A stretch of 64,000 bases of DNA from Neocallimastix lanati (nom. inval.) (Eukaryota > Neocallimastigomycota > Neocallimastigomycetes > Neocallimastigales > Neocallimastigaceae): assembly GCA_016946835.1 (NCBI GenBank), contig JACVTC010000085.1, forward strand, positions 124,001-188,000, written 5' to 3'. How positions within the stretch are numbered: position 1 is the first letter of the stretch; every line of letters begins with the position of its first letter. Position numbers and translations under genes: made by a program. The notes under the pieces were generated by a model. It was not told where the DNA came from. It ran no database searches and saw only the letters and a list, made by a program, of their open reading frames with translations. Positions 19,546 through 30,764 of this stretch are shown one piece after another.

Positions 19546-22202
19546 AATAAACGACTGATTTCTTTAACGTTTGTTGGAACAGGCCAATCTAAAATTGCTT
19601 TAACTTTTTCTTTATCCATTTTAATTCCATCTCTTGATAAATCATAACCAAGAAAAGTAGTTTCTGTTACATCAAATTCACACTTTTCTAATTTAACAAC
19701 TAAATGATTCTCTAACAATTTTCTTAAAACTTTCTTGACATGTACATGATGTTCTTCTAAAGTATTAGAATAAATTAAAATGTCATCAATATAAGAGATT
19801 ACAAAATCATCTAAGTAATCACTGAGAACATCATTTATAAAATGTTGGAATGTAGCAGGGGCATTCTTAAGCCCAAAAGGCATAACGAGATATTCAAAGT
19901 GCCCATATCTTGTGCGAAAGGCAGTTTTGTACTCGTCACCTTCTTTAATTCTTACTAAGTTATAGGCAGATTTTAAATATAACTTAGTAAAATATTTAGC
20001 ACCTTTAACTCTATCCAACAATTCACTAATTAAAGGAAGAGGGTAAGAGTTACGGATGGTCATTTCATTTAATTTTCTATAATCAATAACTAATCTATAT
20101 GTACCATCCTTTTTTCTAACAAATAAAATAGGTGCTCCAGCGGGAGAAGAAGATTTTCTAATAAAACCCTTTTTTAAATTTTCTTCTAAATATTTCTTTA
20201 ATTCTTCTCTCTCCGTCTCAGTTAAAGGATACAACGGTCCATAAAATAAACTACAATTATCTTTTAATTTAATCTCACAATCATAATTACGATGCGGAGG
20301 TAACACATTACAATTATTTTCATTAAACACTTCTTTAAACATCAAATAGATTTCAGGTACTTCGACCTTTTCATCATCTTTATTTAAATTATTATTTTCA
20401 TTATTACATTTTTCAATTACATTTAATTTCTTACATTTACTTGATTCACAAATTTTCTTTAAGATCTTTAAACTATTTTTACTAGTTTTACTATCACAAT
20501 TCATAACAATAATATCATCACTATCACTAAAATTATCGCTATCACTAATGCTATCACTAAAATTATCTAACATAAAAGTATCATTAATATCACTATCGCT
20601 ATCACTATTAATAAATTCAGTACAAGTTATAATACGAGTTCGGCGGCCACGAATAGAAATTTCTTCTTCAGAATCAGATTCGGAATCGGAGTCAAAGAAA
20701 GATTTTCTTTTTCTTGAGTCTTCAATAATTTTATTTTCTTCCAAGTCGATAGCAGATTCTTTTCCTTTGTTCTTTTTCTTGTTCTTGATCTTGTTCTTTC
20801 TTTTTCTTTTACCGTTATTACAGTGTCTAGCGCAAAATCCTGAGCCAAAAGAGATCTTCTTTGCGTCGTGGTAATTATAAGGCGAATGCTTCTCAATCCA
20901 AGGTAGACCTAAAATAATATCAACATCAGGAATTCTGAGTACATACAATTGAATGGTTTCTAAGTGATTTTTTAAACGTAAAATGCACTTCTCCGTTTCC
21001 TTTTTAACTGTTGATATTCCGTAACCAAGACCAGTAACACGGAATGGTTCTTCAATTTGTTGGGTTTTGATTCCAAAAGCCTTCGCAAATTCTGGGTGAA
21101 TAAAGTTAAGATCTGATCCAGAATCAATCAAAACTCTTGCCTTTACTTCTTCTGTATCGTTTGTTTTGATATAAAAATCAATAATGTTACTTTTCTTGGT
21201 CAAGAGTGAGTTTTGCTCTTCAACAATTTTTCTGACTTTCAAAATATCTTCTTGGCTGTTGATTCTTCTGATTCTTCTTAAGCTAGTAGATGCAATATTA
21301 TCATTTCTTTCTTTCTTGTTGATCATTTTAACTGTAGCGGGCCTCTTCTTGTTCGGGCAATTAAATTTTAGATGCCCTGGTTGCTTACAATAGTAGCAAA
21401 GACCTTTTCTTCTTTCTTCTTCCTTAGAGTTAACATTCTCCTGGTACAATTTCTTGTTGGATGGGAAATAGTTGGTATTCCTTTGACCTCTCTTGATTCG
21501 ATAGAGGTCAACTTCCATGGGATCATTATTAGTGAGTTGTGTACTGGAACTAGCGTTGTTTCGGTGATTGTATTGATGAAAATAAAATTCATTAATACTG
21601 TGTCTTTTGGTTAAACTCTCAATGCTAATAACGTCAGTAAACAAAGCTCTTAAATTGTTTGGGTTCGGATTGACCACGGCAAGATGTTCTCTCATTTTAT
21701 AATGTAATCCTTTGATAAACATGTATATTTTTGCAGACTCGTTGAAGTCTGAGTTTCTTGCAACTTTATTGAATTCATTAATGTAATCGTTAACGTGGCC
21801 AAACTTATGTTGACGGATTGAACAAAGTTTCCCATTAGCAATTACAGTATTAACTTCTTCTTCACCATAACGAGCTCTAAGTTCATTAATGAAATTTTCA
21901 TAGGAATTCAAAATTTCGTCATTGTTGCGTCTCAAAGACGAAGCCCAGTCTAAAGGTTCTCCAATTAAATAAGAAATTATGAATTTGACTTTTGCGATGT
22001 CATTATTAATTCCATGTGGGTTGGATTCCATAGCAATTTCGGCTCTGGTTAGGAACCCGTCGAATTCCCTCTTGATACCAGAAAACAGTGGTGGATCATT
22101 TACTGTTTTCTGAGTGTTTCTTAAGAAGCCTTGATTATTTGCTTGGTTCATTTCTAAATCAAGGTTTTCGAATTTTTGAATTAAATCTTCAACTTCGTTC
22201 AA
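19476..22202 (-). CDS. Chromovirus Gag-protease-reverse transcriptase, one frame (908 aa)
   Basis: One frame carries gag, protease and RT without a break. Gag occupies about residues 1-260. A zinc knuckle CYYCKQPGHLKFNC lies near 268, followed by a retropepsin motif VLIDSGSDLNFIHPEFA near 360. An acidic Asp/Ser/Glu-rich linker spans about 490-590. RT follows with DYRKLNEM, VMPFGLKNAPATFQ and YIDDILIYS near 803. The first catalytic Asp of RT, expected in KLDLKSAYN, is Tyr (KLYLKSAYN, near 740), which should abolish polymerisation. The frame is lost after ISRLLDF near 19545; consensus sequence continues in another frame. Gag and Pol in one frame matches Tf1-type elements. Confidence 0.93.
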   Translation of the reverse strand: MNEVEDLIQKFENLDLEMNQANNQGFLRNTQKTVNDPPLFSGIKREFDGFLTRAEIAMESNPHGINNDIAKVKFIISYLIGEPLDWASSLRRNNDEILNSYENFINELRARYGEEEVNTVIANGKLCSIRQHKFGHVNDYINEFNKVARNSDFNESAKIYMFIKGLHYKMREHLAVVNPNPNNLRALFTDVISIESLTKRHSINEFYFHQYNHRNNASSSTQLTNNDPMEVDLYRIKRGQRNTNYFPSNKKLYQENVNSKEEERRKGLCYYCKQPGHLKFNCPNKKRPATVKMINKKERNDNIASTSLRRIRRINSQEDILKVRKIVEEQNSLLTKKSNIIDFYIKTNDTEEVKARVLIDSGSDLNFIHPEFAKAFGIKTQQIEEPFRVTGLGYGISTVKKETEKCILRLKNHLETIQLYVLRIPDVDIILGLPWIEKHSPYNYHDAKKISFGSGFCARHCNNGKRKRKNKIKNKKKNKGKESAIDLEENKIIEDSRKRKSFFDSDSESDSEEEISIRGRRTRIITCTEFINSDSDSDINDTFMLDNFSDSISDSDNFSDSDDIIVMNCDSKTSKNSLKILKKICESSKCKKLNVIEKCNNENNNLNKDDEKVEVPEIYLMFKEVFNENNCNVLPPHRNYDCEIKLKDNCSLFYGPLYPLTETEREELKKYLEENLKKGFIRKSSSPAGAPILFVRKKDGTYRLVIDYRKLNEMTIRNSYPLPLISELLDRVKGAKYFTKLYLKSAYNLVRIKEGDEYKTAFRTRYGHFEYLVMPFGLKNAPATFQHFINDVLSDYLDDFVISYIDDILIYSNTLEEHHVHVKKVLRKLLENHLVVKLEKCEFDVTETTFLGYDLSRDGIKMDKEKVKAILDWPVPTNVKEISRLLDFVIITEFLLKTLRKLQILSTN

Positions 22203-22484
22203 TTTGTAACTTATTATTTACTTTTGAATATTTTAAATAATGATATTTGAAATAGATGTTCTAATAAAAAGATATTTCTATTATAATATTGTATGTAAAG
22301 TCGAACTGGCTCTCTCCAATTGTAGTGGTGCCGTCGAGTAAACTGAATATTATAATATAGTATCTTACTGGTTAAAATTTAATTCCAAATAATATTATGG
22401 ATTTCTCACGTAATCTGGTAATTTTATTCAAAAGTCTTGCACAAGTGTCCCAATATGATAAATGGTATGGTATGAGTCTGGTAA

Positions 22485-22532
<48 letters not shown>

Positions 22533-22820
22533 TGGTAGAATTAGCCTGAATCGAGTAGAATATTTCCTTAAACTGGTAGAATAGCCTGAATCGAGTTGAA
22601 TATTTCCTTAAACTGGTAGCGATATCCTAAAGTTGGTAGCAATAATCTAAAATTGTGAGTATTCCAAAGTCGGTAGTGTCAAAAGTGGGTAGCTTCTAAA
22701 AATCCTTGGTAAAAATATCTGGTAAAAATATCTTGATTCAAGCCACAAATAAGCCACAAAAGAGTCACGTGTTTTAAATATTTTTTATTGATTTATAACG
22801 TATTTTTGTTTGTTTAAAAG
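22203..22820 (-). other. Chromovirus 5' leader with poly-T and TGGTAG repeats
   Basis: Leader between gag ATG and primer site. It holds a 40-base T-run (about 22488-22528). Two copies of a ~50-bp repeat (22530-22615) contain CTGGTAGAAT, AGCCTGAATCGAGT and TATTTCCTTAAA. More TGGTAG or GGTAG motifs continue to about 22715. Its function is unknown. Confidence 0.7.
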
Positions 22821-22831
22821 GTAATTGTTAT
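22821..22831 (-). promoter_or_regulatory. Chromovirus primer site, self-priming type
   Basis: Directly inside the 5' LTR the minus strand reads ATAACAATTAC, not the TGG of a tRNA 3'-end primer site. It is perfectly complementary to GTAATTGTTAT in the LTR transcript (22993 to 22983), about 37 bases after TATAAATA. This matches Tf1, whose first 11 RNA bases pair with the primer site. Confidence 0.6.
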
Positions 22832-23602
22832 TATAAAGTTTTGGTAAAAAAATAGATTATAAATCAACACTTCAATAATAACACTAAAACACAAAATAAT
22901 AGTTTTAAAGAACAAGTTTTATTAATTTTTTAAATATTAAAATCTTTATTTATTGTAAAGTGTTATTAACAAGAAATCGTTAATAACAATTACATCGATT
23001 AAAATACATGAAATTTGATAACTATTTATATTTTTATCTTATTACATTTATAATATATAATTCCTATTGAATTATATTATCTAGCTATTTATTTAAAAAC
23101 AATACTAACCTAAACTAATAATAAATAATTAACTATTACTAAATAAAGAGAATTATAATTAATAACTAAAATAAATATAATCAATTCTAATTGAGTTCAT
23201 TTATTATTTATTTATTATTTAAATATTATTAGTAAATTTATTATATATTTTCTATTTTAAAATAATATAAAAGTTGTCATAATTATTTAATATAAATTTA
23301 GCATAAAATGCCGTAAGTTTCAACATGACTAATTTCATAGTTTCATGTTGTTAATTTATCTTGTGAAAAACCTTAACTCTTATTATTTAAATTAAATTAC
23401 ATAAAAAGAAATGATTTTTAAATACTAGTTTCACAAGAGAAATTTTTAATTTATTAGTATGATTGGGAAAAAATCGAAATTATGTTAAAAATATTTTCAA
23501 TAATTTTATACACGTGATTTCAAATAAATTTATTTTAATTTTACTTAAATTTATGATTAAATTTAATTAAAATTATTTAAAGATATTAATAATATCTTTA
23601 CA
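22832..23602 (-). repeat. Chromovirus 5' LTR with TATA box
   Basis: Same length as its partner. On the minus strand TATAAATAG (around 23020-23030) is the likely promoter, followed by TCGATGTAATTGTTAT. That block is shared with the G1 LTR and, slightly varied, with the solo LTR at 46612, so it probably marks the transcript 5' end. Confidence 0.9.
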
Positions 23603-23607
23603 AGAAG

Positions 23608-23761
23608 ATACTTTTCACAATTTTTTTTTTCGATGTAATTGTTATTGAATAACTATTAATAAATATTAAATATTAATAAAATATATTTTTAATAAAAATT
23701 TTCTAATACAATAAAATTGTGTCTTTTGATATTGTAATCTATTTTAGTGTCTCCTTTTACA
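23608..23761 (+). repeat. Family G1 LTR, right part
   Basis: Continues the LTR broken at 16574 and ends CTTTTACA at 23761. It matches the reverse complement of 5221-5370. Confidence 0.85.
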
Positions 23762-23786
23762 TTGCAAATCATTATAGCTTTGACTT

Positions 23787-23930
23787 ATGCCAACTTTTGG
23801 TTCTTTGGTTGATTGTGGTAAATTTGAAATAGAAGTAAAGGGTGAAATTAAATTAGGTAATGATGTAGATGAAAGATTTAAAAAATCTTTAGATTCTTTC
23901 GTAATATTTAATGACTTTACTATTATGTAG
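23787..23930 (+). CDS. Short unknown ORF, 47 codons
   Basis: ATG to TAG encodes MPTFGSLVDCGKFEIEVKGE and then about 27 more residues (KLGNDVDERFKKSLDSFVIF). Codon use looks less AT-biased than the surroundings, so it may be the remnant of a real gene start. It lies just beyond the G1 LTR that broke the transporter gene but is on the opposite strand. I do not recognise the protein. Confidence 0.3.
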   Translation: MPTFGSLVDCGKFEIEVKGEIKLGNDVDERFKKSLDSFVIFNDFTIM

Positions 23931-24149
23931 GATGGGGTTTTTTTTGATTATTATATATATATATTTATTGTTTATTATTCTTAATTTTATTATTTATTTT
24001 ATAATTATTAATTAATTAATTTTATTTTAATAATTATTATTTTTCTATCTTAATTTTTTTTCTTATTTCATTTTATTGCTATTTTTTTTAATTATTAATT
24101 ATATCTTTCCTATTAATACAATACTTTAATTAAATAACATTATAGTGAT
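23931..24149. other. Gene-free AT-rich stretch
   Basis: Only A/T runs; nothing recognised. Confidence 0.6.
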
Positions 24150-24400
24150 ATTTTCAACTTAATTACTTAGTTGACTATTAAGACTTTATATTTTATAAAT
24201 ATGTTAGTTGACTATTAAAATTGTATATTTTCAACTTAACATTATAATATAATTTATTATATCATCTTATTATACAATCATTTTCAACCTAAAATGGTTG
24301 ACTATTGTTTTTTATTACCATTTTTCAACTTAATAACACTATTTAACTATCATTTATTTTTATTCATTTTTAAAATAGTTATTAATTGACTATTATTCTC
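24150..24400 (-). repeat. Leader array E: degenerate CAACY/RGTTG hairpins
   Basis: Degenerate repeats of TTTTCAACTTA and TTGACTATT as in arrays A and B. Two stems are clear: CAACT with AGTTG (24155-24159, 24169-24173) and CAACC with GGTTG (24285-24289, 24296-24300). The second shows a compensatory T-A to C-G change against the first. It is presumably the leader of a lost minus-strand copia element. Confidence 0.7.
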
Positions 24401-24811
24401 ATTTTTTTATTATTAAATGACTACATTAAAAAATTTTTATTTAAATATATTTAAATACTTAATTAATTTATTTTATTGTATAATAGGAAGATTGATTGTA
24501 TTTTATTTTATTTTGTTTTTTATTATTATTTAATACAATATTTTATTTTAATTTTATGCTATTCTTAATATATTTAGCTCTTATTTATTTATATATCTTT
24601 TTTATATTTTTAATTATTATAATTATTTATTTATTTATTATTTTAAAAAAAAATATAAACTTCATTTTTTTTATATTAATAATGGATTTCAAGATTTTTT
24701 ATTTTTTGAAAATTATGAATTTTAAATAGAACACAACTAATATTTATATTAATATAGGAATTATATATTTCATTTGAATTTATTTATTAAGTAAAGAATT
24801 TATTTATTTTA
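24401..24811. other. Gene-free AT-rich stretch
   Basis: Very T-rich, with hydrophobic spurious frames. No recognised element. Confidence 0.6.
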
Positions 24812-25011
24812 TGTTAAAAATATAAATATTAAAGTTTTATATTCATATTGAATTAAGGAGTTTTGTAGTATAATTTTAATTTATATATATGACCAATAAT
24901 ATTCTTGTGTAACCTATATTAACATAATTATAATATATTTTTTAAAGATAATTTCCTTGAACTGTAACTTTTTTAAAAAACACAATAAAAGAAGAGATAA
25001 TCATTTCTAAA

Positions 25012-25046
25012 AGATTAAGAGTCTCAATCTTACCAGATTGAGCAAA
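25012..25046 (+). promoter_or_regulatory. Copia primer binding site, tRNA-Lys(CUU) D and anticodon arms
   Basis: AGATTAAGAGTCTCAATC then TTACCAGATTGAGC. As reverse complement this is GCTCAATCTGGTAAGA followed by TTGAGACTCTTAATCT, collinear with the D arm and anticodon arm of tRNA-Lys(CUU). It is the longest tRNA match of the series. Confidence 0.8.
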
Positions 25047-25404
25047 GAAATGAAAGTTAAGTATTTTATAAAATAAATTAATAAAAATATATAACTCTCT
25101 AACTTTAAATCATTTTATATTACGTTATAATTAATAATTTTAATAATTTTTTTTGAATTTATATTACGTTATAATTAATAATTTTAATAATTTTTTTTGA
25201 ATTTATATTACGTTATAATTAAATATTTAATCACATTTTTTTTTTTTTTGAAATAACTACTAATCAAATCATACATTCAAAATTCAAAAATCTATACAAC
25301 TAAATACATTAAACTAACGATGGGTGATTTATATAAACGTTAAAAAGATAAGTATAATTTATATTGTATAAAATATAAACAATTTATTAATACTGTATTA
25401 TATC

Positions 25405-25796
25405 GAGCTGAAAACAAATAGTCAGCAGATATAAAATAATGTACATATTAAGCTGAAAAAAATTATCGTCAGCCAATATAATAATAAAACAAAAAGAAAA
25501 TAAAAATAATTAAAGATATCGAGTTGAAAATATTATTGTCATGCTATGATGTAATGAAATTACTAGTAATGATAATAATATATATAAATAAATAAAATAA
25601 AATAATTATATATATAAATAAAAATAAAAAACAATTTATATATTTTGAGTGTTTGAATTATTATAAATGCATAAATATAATAAGAATATTTATATATTAT
25701 TAATAAAAGGTTAGTTGAAAATAGTCAACAGCTTAATAAAAGGCTAGTTGAAAATAGTTAAAAGCTTGATAAAGCTTAATTGAAAATAGTCAACAG
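25405..25796 (+). repeat. Leader array D: mixed GCTGA/TCAGC and GTTGA/TCAAC hairpins
   Basis: Stems GCTGA (25407) with TCAGC (25422) and GCTGA (25452) with TCAGC (25469) are followed by GTTGA (25714) with TCAAC (25725). Degenerate copies lie at 25520, 25747 and 25785. Both versions of the compensatory pair occur in one leader. Confidence 0.78.
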
Positions 25797-28700
25797 GAAG
25801 CTAAAATCTATCGTATTTTCTTTTCTAAAAATTTAAATAAAATTTAATTCAACTACTCATAAAAATAATAATACACAGCATATTTCTGAACATCTTAATA
25901 TTTTCCTAAAACCGCTCCCAATCCGGTGGATGCTTTATTATTTTTATCTTTCATTTTGTCTGATAAACCTTTAACAAAATACTATGATAGAAATAGTATG
26001 AATATTCGAACTAAACAAAAATATATTTTTTTTCTCATATAATAAAAGTTCCTATTTTATATTAATATAGTAGTATCTTTTATAAATTTTAATTCCATAT
26101 TCATAAAAGATATTATTAGATATAAATTCAATAATGTATTTAACAGAAATTAATACAAATATGATAATAGTGTCATTGCAAAGAGCTGAGAATTTTTATA
26201 GTTTCAATATAACAATCGCATGACATACATTCAATTTTCAATATATTTCAATATTATAGAAAATGGGTTCAAAAATGGAATTTTATATATAAATGAAAAA
26301 AATTAAAGTAATGTCCAAAAATAAAAAAAAATAAAAATATATTAGAAAATAACAATTATATTAATAATATTAACAACAATAATAATACTAATAAAATTAC
26401 ATTAAATATTAATGAAATATTAAATAATTTTAAGAATAATAAAATTAAAAACTAAAAATATAATACAAAATTATATTTTTAGTATTATATTTTTAACTCA
26501 TTGTAAGAAAATAACTTAAAATCAAAATTAATAAATAGAATTTAAAAAATAACTTTCAATGTAATTTGGACAATAGAGTAAAAATGATTAATGAAATTAG
26601 TAAAAAAAATTGATCCAATTTATAAGAAACATAAATTCAAATAGCTGATAAAATAAATTTTTTAAGATGAAAATAATAGTTGAACTAGAAAATTCTTAAT
26701 CTACCGATCGAAGAAAATATACCAATAAATATATTTCATGAAAAATAAATAAATTTGTTGAGAATATTGAAGCCGACTCTAAAGTTTCTCCTTCAATCAT
26801 AATGCCTCCTATATTATGAATACAATTAATATTAAAAAATACAAATAAAAGTTAGATATACTAGAAACTATTAATAAAGAAATAGGTTTATAAAATCATA
26901 ACTAAAATAAAACAATGGAGATGTTCTCTGAAATTAAAGCATAAATCGATTTATACAAAGACGAAAACAAAAATTTATTGCAAAATATATTAAATAAAAT
27001 GAATAAATACATTAACAATACCAATTTTTTAACCTTCAAATTCTCCAATTTATAAAGTAATTCACAAACTGAACAGTAATACTAGAATAATGATTTTTAT
27101 TAAATTATAAATTACAATATATATTTATAATTAATATTATACTAGCATTATGAACACAATATCATAGAAATTGCAATCATAAATCAAGAAACCTTTAAAA
27201 CTAAAGAATCAATTATTGTTGAAATATCACAATCTAAACTCACAAAAACTAATATTTTTTATAACATATTTATTATTATATTTAAACAAATATTGTAATT
27301 TGAATATGATAATAATTTATATTTAAGTATAGAAAACGCATTATAATATTTGTAATAGTATAGGTCTCTCGATAATTTTCCAATATTTAACCTATAATAT
27401 TTATTATTACGTTACCGTATAAAATAGATAAAAAAATAAAAAAAAAATCAAATCAGAGAAAATGAATTACCATTCTTATATCATATAAAAGACAATGAAT
27501 AGAAAATTTAAATAATTTTAATAGAACCGATAAGTCATTACTATGATTACTTACTAGATTTTAATAAAAGAGATGATATTTTTGTAATGCACTTTAAACT
27601 TCAATCGCCATAGAAAAAGAATATTATTATAGTATATAAATAAAACAATAAAGAAAATTCCTTAGTCAAACAATTAATAGAAATAGATAATGTTGAAAGA
27701 ATTGAAATATTAATAAATTATTCCATCAATTTCAAAACAGACGATGAATTGGATTTTGTTTTATTAGATAAAAAAAAGGAAAATATACTAAATTTCTTAA
27801 AATATTATTGTTATAATATATTTCCAACAATCTGCAAGTTAAGTCAATAAAATTATTTGAAATACTACAATCTCACTCAAATATACCATATAAATTTAAA
27901 TAATAAAGATAATGAAGAAAAATTCAATAATACATTTATCAATTCAAAAAGGATATTCCGATATTTTTAAATCATTTATTAACAATACATTTAATAAGGA
28001 TATATACAATATCTAATATCAACGATGCAAACATTTATGAACAATATCATGATCTAACCGCTTGTAAAATAGATAATATTGGAATGGCAAATTTATCAAT
28101 TATATATGCTAAACAATTCTATATAAATAAAAACAGGGTCATTTCCTTTTGTATTGTTTTGTAAAACATCAAAATAAAATAAATTATAAAGTAACTAATG
28201 AATTATTCCAATCAAACTAATATCAATTTAAATATAAATGATACCACTATCATAGAAGGTTACAAAATGACAATTTTGTTTTAAACATAAATAGTTAGAT
28301 TATGCTACTGATCATAATATAACTTTAGATATAAAAAAAAATGATTTTAATATTAATTATATTTCTTAAATAAATCGTGTAAATTCTGAGATTATGTTGA
28401 AAATACAATCCATCTTATTAATAAATCAAAAGTGTGGTCGTTATTAAAATCAACAATCAAAAATGGTTCAAGAAATTTTGAAAAATGAATGCACTATTAA
28501 CATTAATATAGTTCCTGAATATCTATTAAAATAAACCAATTATATTTTATTAAAATAATAATATTTCAATTTCCCACATATAAAAACGGGACATATCATC
28601 ATTATCATTTGTTATCATTTCCATATTTTAAGTTACATTAGAAACAAAATTAATATATTAAAAATTTTATATATTTCCTATTTTGAACATCAACCCATAT

Positions 28701-29855
28701 TAGAGCGAAAATATTTAAACATAAATACCTCTTTATTTCAAATTTTATTACCAAAAATAAATCGATTCTATAACTTTTATTCTAATTACGAAATCAGGGG
28801 GAATAATTATCGTCAAAGTATAATAATTTCAAATAAGTAATATCATTGAACACCCTGAATATAACGTTAATATATTTAATGACTATTCAAATTTATTATT
28901 GATTTCGCAACTAAAATAAAATATCAATCAAAACTGAAAACTAAACCATAAGCTTTGTGTAATCAATAAATAAATGTATTATTCATAACTCAATTACCTT
29001 CAATTAATATAATAATCCATACGAGAAGAATTCAAATATTCGATATACAATTTTACTAATTTCCACATGCAAGTTAATCTCTGAGATATTTTTAATAATT
29101 ATCTTAATGATCATAATTTAAACATCAAAAAATAAATTAAATTAATTTTCAATGCCAATTCTACTGAAAATGAAAGTGATTTTGATTCTGTTGGCAAAAT
29201 AAATTTAAAAGAATCCCAACAAATATAATTCGATATCATATAATTATAGATTCATTAAAAGAAGATTAATTGAAATCCCTTTCAAGTATAAATTTAATAT
29301 TTTATATTTTAATAAAAAATAATTAAAATAAAATGAAACAATACCTAACATGAAATGAATTAATAGCTATTGGCCAAAGAGTTAAACAAAATCTTAATAA
29401 GCAATAATATTATAAATAAATTATTTATAATAAGTATTTTAGATATAATTCACTTCTAGAATATTTCTACATTTAGAAAAGCGTTAAATTCCACATTATC
29501 TATATTAATTAGTAAAACCACTATTAATGTTTAAAGAAAATAAAAAGGGAATATAAAATTTCGACAAATTATATATCTTATAAGGAGCAACATATAATAT
29601 TCAATTACTAAAATAAAATTTCCTTTCATAAAATTCTAGTATCAGCTACCTTTACCAAGTAAACATAAAAATATTTACGTAATGTCATTAAATGGACAAA
29701 AATCAGAAATATAGTGAATATCAGTAACCTGAATTAATTTGAGAGTTAATAATAGCACATCATATAAAAATGGCACCCATAAAGCAATTAATGATTTAAC
29801 ATCCAAAATATTAAATATCAAATATATCCGAATAACATCATAAAATCGATTCAAT
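25797..29855 (+). other. Eroded copia interior, no usable frame
   Basis: About 4 kb where gag-pol should lie. Stops occur every few codons and no RT or integrase motif could be found by eye. Composition is A-rich on the plus strand, as in other copia coding strands here. Confidence 0.55.
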
Positions 29856-29889
29856 TCTAACTTGTTTCAAAGTTAGACTTGAGGAGGAA
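29856..29889 (+). promoter_or_regulatory. Hairpin plus polypurine tract
   Basis: TCTAACTT (29856-29863) pairs with AAGTTAGA (29870-29877), the same stem as at 1787-1808 with a different loop. GAGGAGGAA (29881-29889) then abuts the LTR. Confidence 0.75.
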
Positions 29890-30100
29890 TGTTAAAAATA
29901 TAAATATTAAAGTTTTATATTCATATTAAATTAAGGAGTTTTGTAGTATAATTTTAATTTATATATATAAAGTATATGACCAATAATATATTCTTGTGTA
30001 ACCTATATTAACATAATTATAAAATATTTTTTAAAGATAATTTCCTTGAACTGTAACTTTTTTAAAAAACACAATAAAAGAAGAGATAATCATTTCTAAA

Positions 30101-30656
30101 ATTATGAAATCTATTTTTGTTTAATAATTTTAAGAAATTTATTTTGTTTATTTAAAGAAATTTATTATTTTGATCTAAATATTAACAATTAATAAATATT
30201 AATTTTAAAAGGAAAGAATTTTTTTTGTGTTTTATTTTAAAAAAAATTTTTGTATTTATTTAGTTATTTGTAATCTGTTTAATTACAAACCTTTTACACA
30301 GTTGTAATTATTGTTAAATGTAAATAATATTTATTAATGAGATTTATTTAACACAAAATTTATTAAAATTTTTATTTAAAAAACTTTTTTTAAAGTTTTG
30401 AAAATTTATTCCATTCATATTTAATATTTACTAAAAAGACTAAGAGGTAATTAATCTTACAAATAATGTAGTTCTATAATCAATTTACATGTATTTATAT
30501 TAATTTATATTAAATAAATTTTTAGTAAAATTTCACATTTAAATCGAATAATAAACATGTGAATTAATTTTAATATATATAAATTAATTTCTAATTAATA
30601 ATAAATAAAAATATTAATAAATAAAGTAATCTCAAGATTACATTCAATTAATAAAA
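30101..30656. other. AT-rich stretch; possible copia LTR
   Basis: Should contain the 5' LTR of the copia element whose primer site follows at 30657, but no pair or clear TG start was found. Confidence 0.4.
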
Positions 30657-30688
30657 GATTAAGTGTCTCAGTGACTTTACTTAAAATT
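30657..30688 (+). promoter_or_regulatory. Degenerate copia primer binding site
   Basis: GATTAAGTGTCTCA differs by one base from the tRNA-Lys core GATTAAGAGTCTCA. It is placed about 110 bases before the gag ATG at 30765, without a hairpin array in between. Confidence 0.55.
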
Positions 30689-30764
30689 GACTGTGTAACA
30701 AATATACCTCGTATCAATATAAAAAATATTTAAATTAAAAATATTTAACGATACAAAAATTAAA

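Larger units (their letters stand above)
16575..23602 (-). mobile_element. Full-length Ty3/gypsy chromovirus (Tf1-like), 7.0 kb
   Basis: Two 771-bp LTRs (16575-17345 and 22832-23602) enclose a minus-strand gag-pol ending in a chromodomain. AGAAG flanks both ends (16570-16574, 23603-23607). The LTRs differ at only about three positions by eye, so insertion was recent. Gag and pol lie in one frame and the primer site fits self-priming, both features of Tf1/sushi chromoviruses. Defects are one frameshift near 19545, one nonsense codon (18163) and a changed RT catalytic residue. It sits inside a G1 LTR, which itself sits in the transporter pseudogene. Confidence 0.92.
24812..30100 (+). mobile_element. 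Copia element with paired LTRs and eroded interior, 5.3 kb
   Basis: 5' LTR 24812-25011 and 3' LTR 29890-30100 align throughout; the right one carries an 11-base indel (ATAAAGTATATGACC). A primer site follows the 5' LTR and a polypurine tract precedes the 3' LTR. The interior (25.8-29.85 kb) keeps no frame longer than a few dozen codons, far more eroded than its LTRs. No matching target duplication was found. Confidence 0.85.

Noticed and set aside
23787-23930. Treating the 47-codon frame as the 5' part of the broken transporter.
   Set aside because: It lies on the opposite strand from the transporter and shows no membrane segments.
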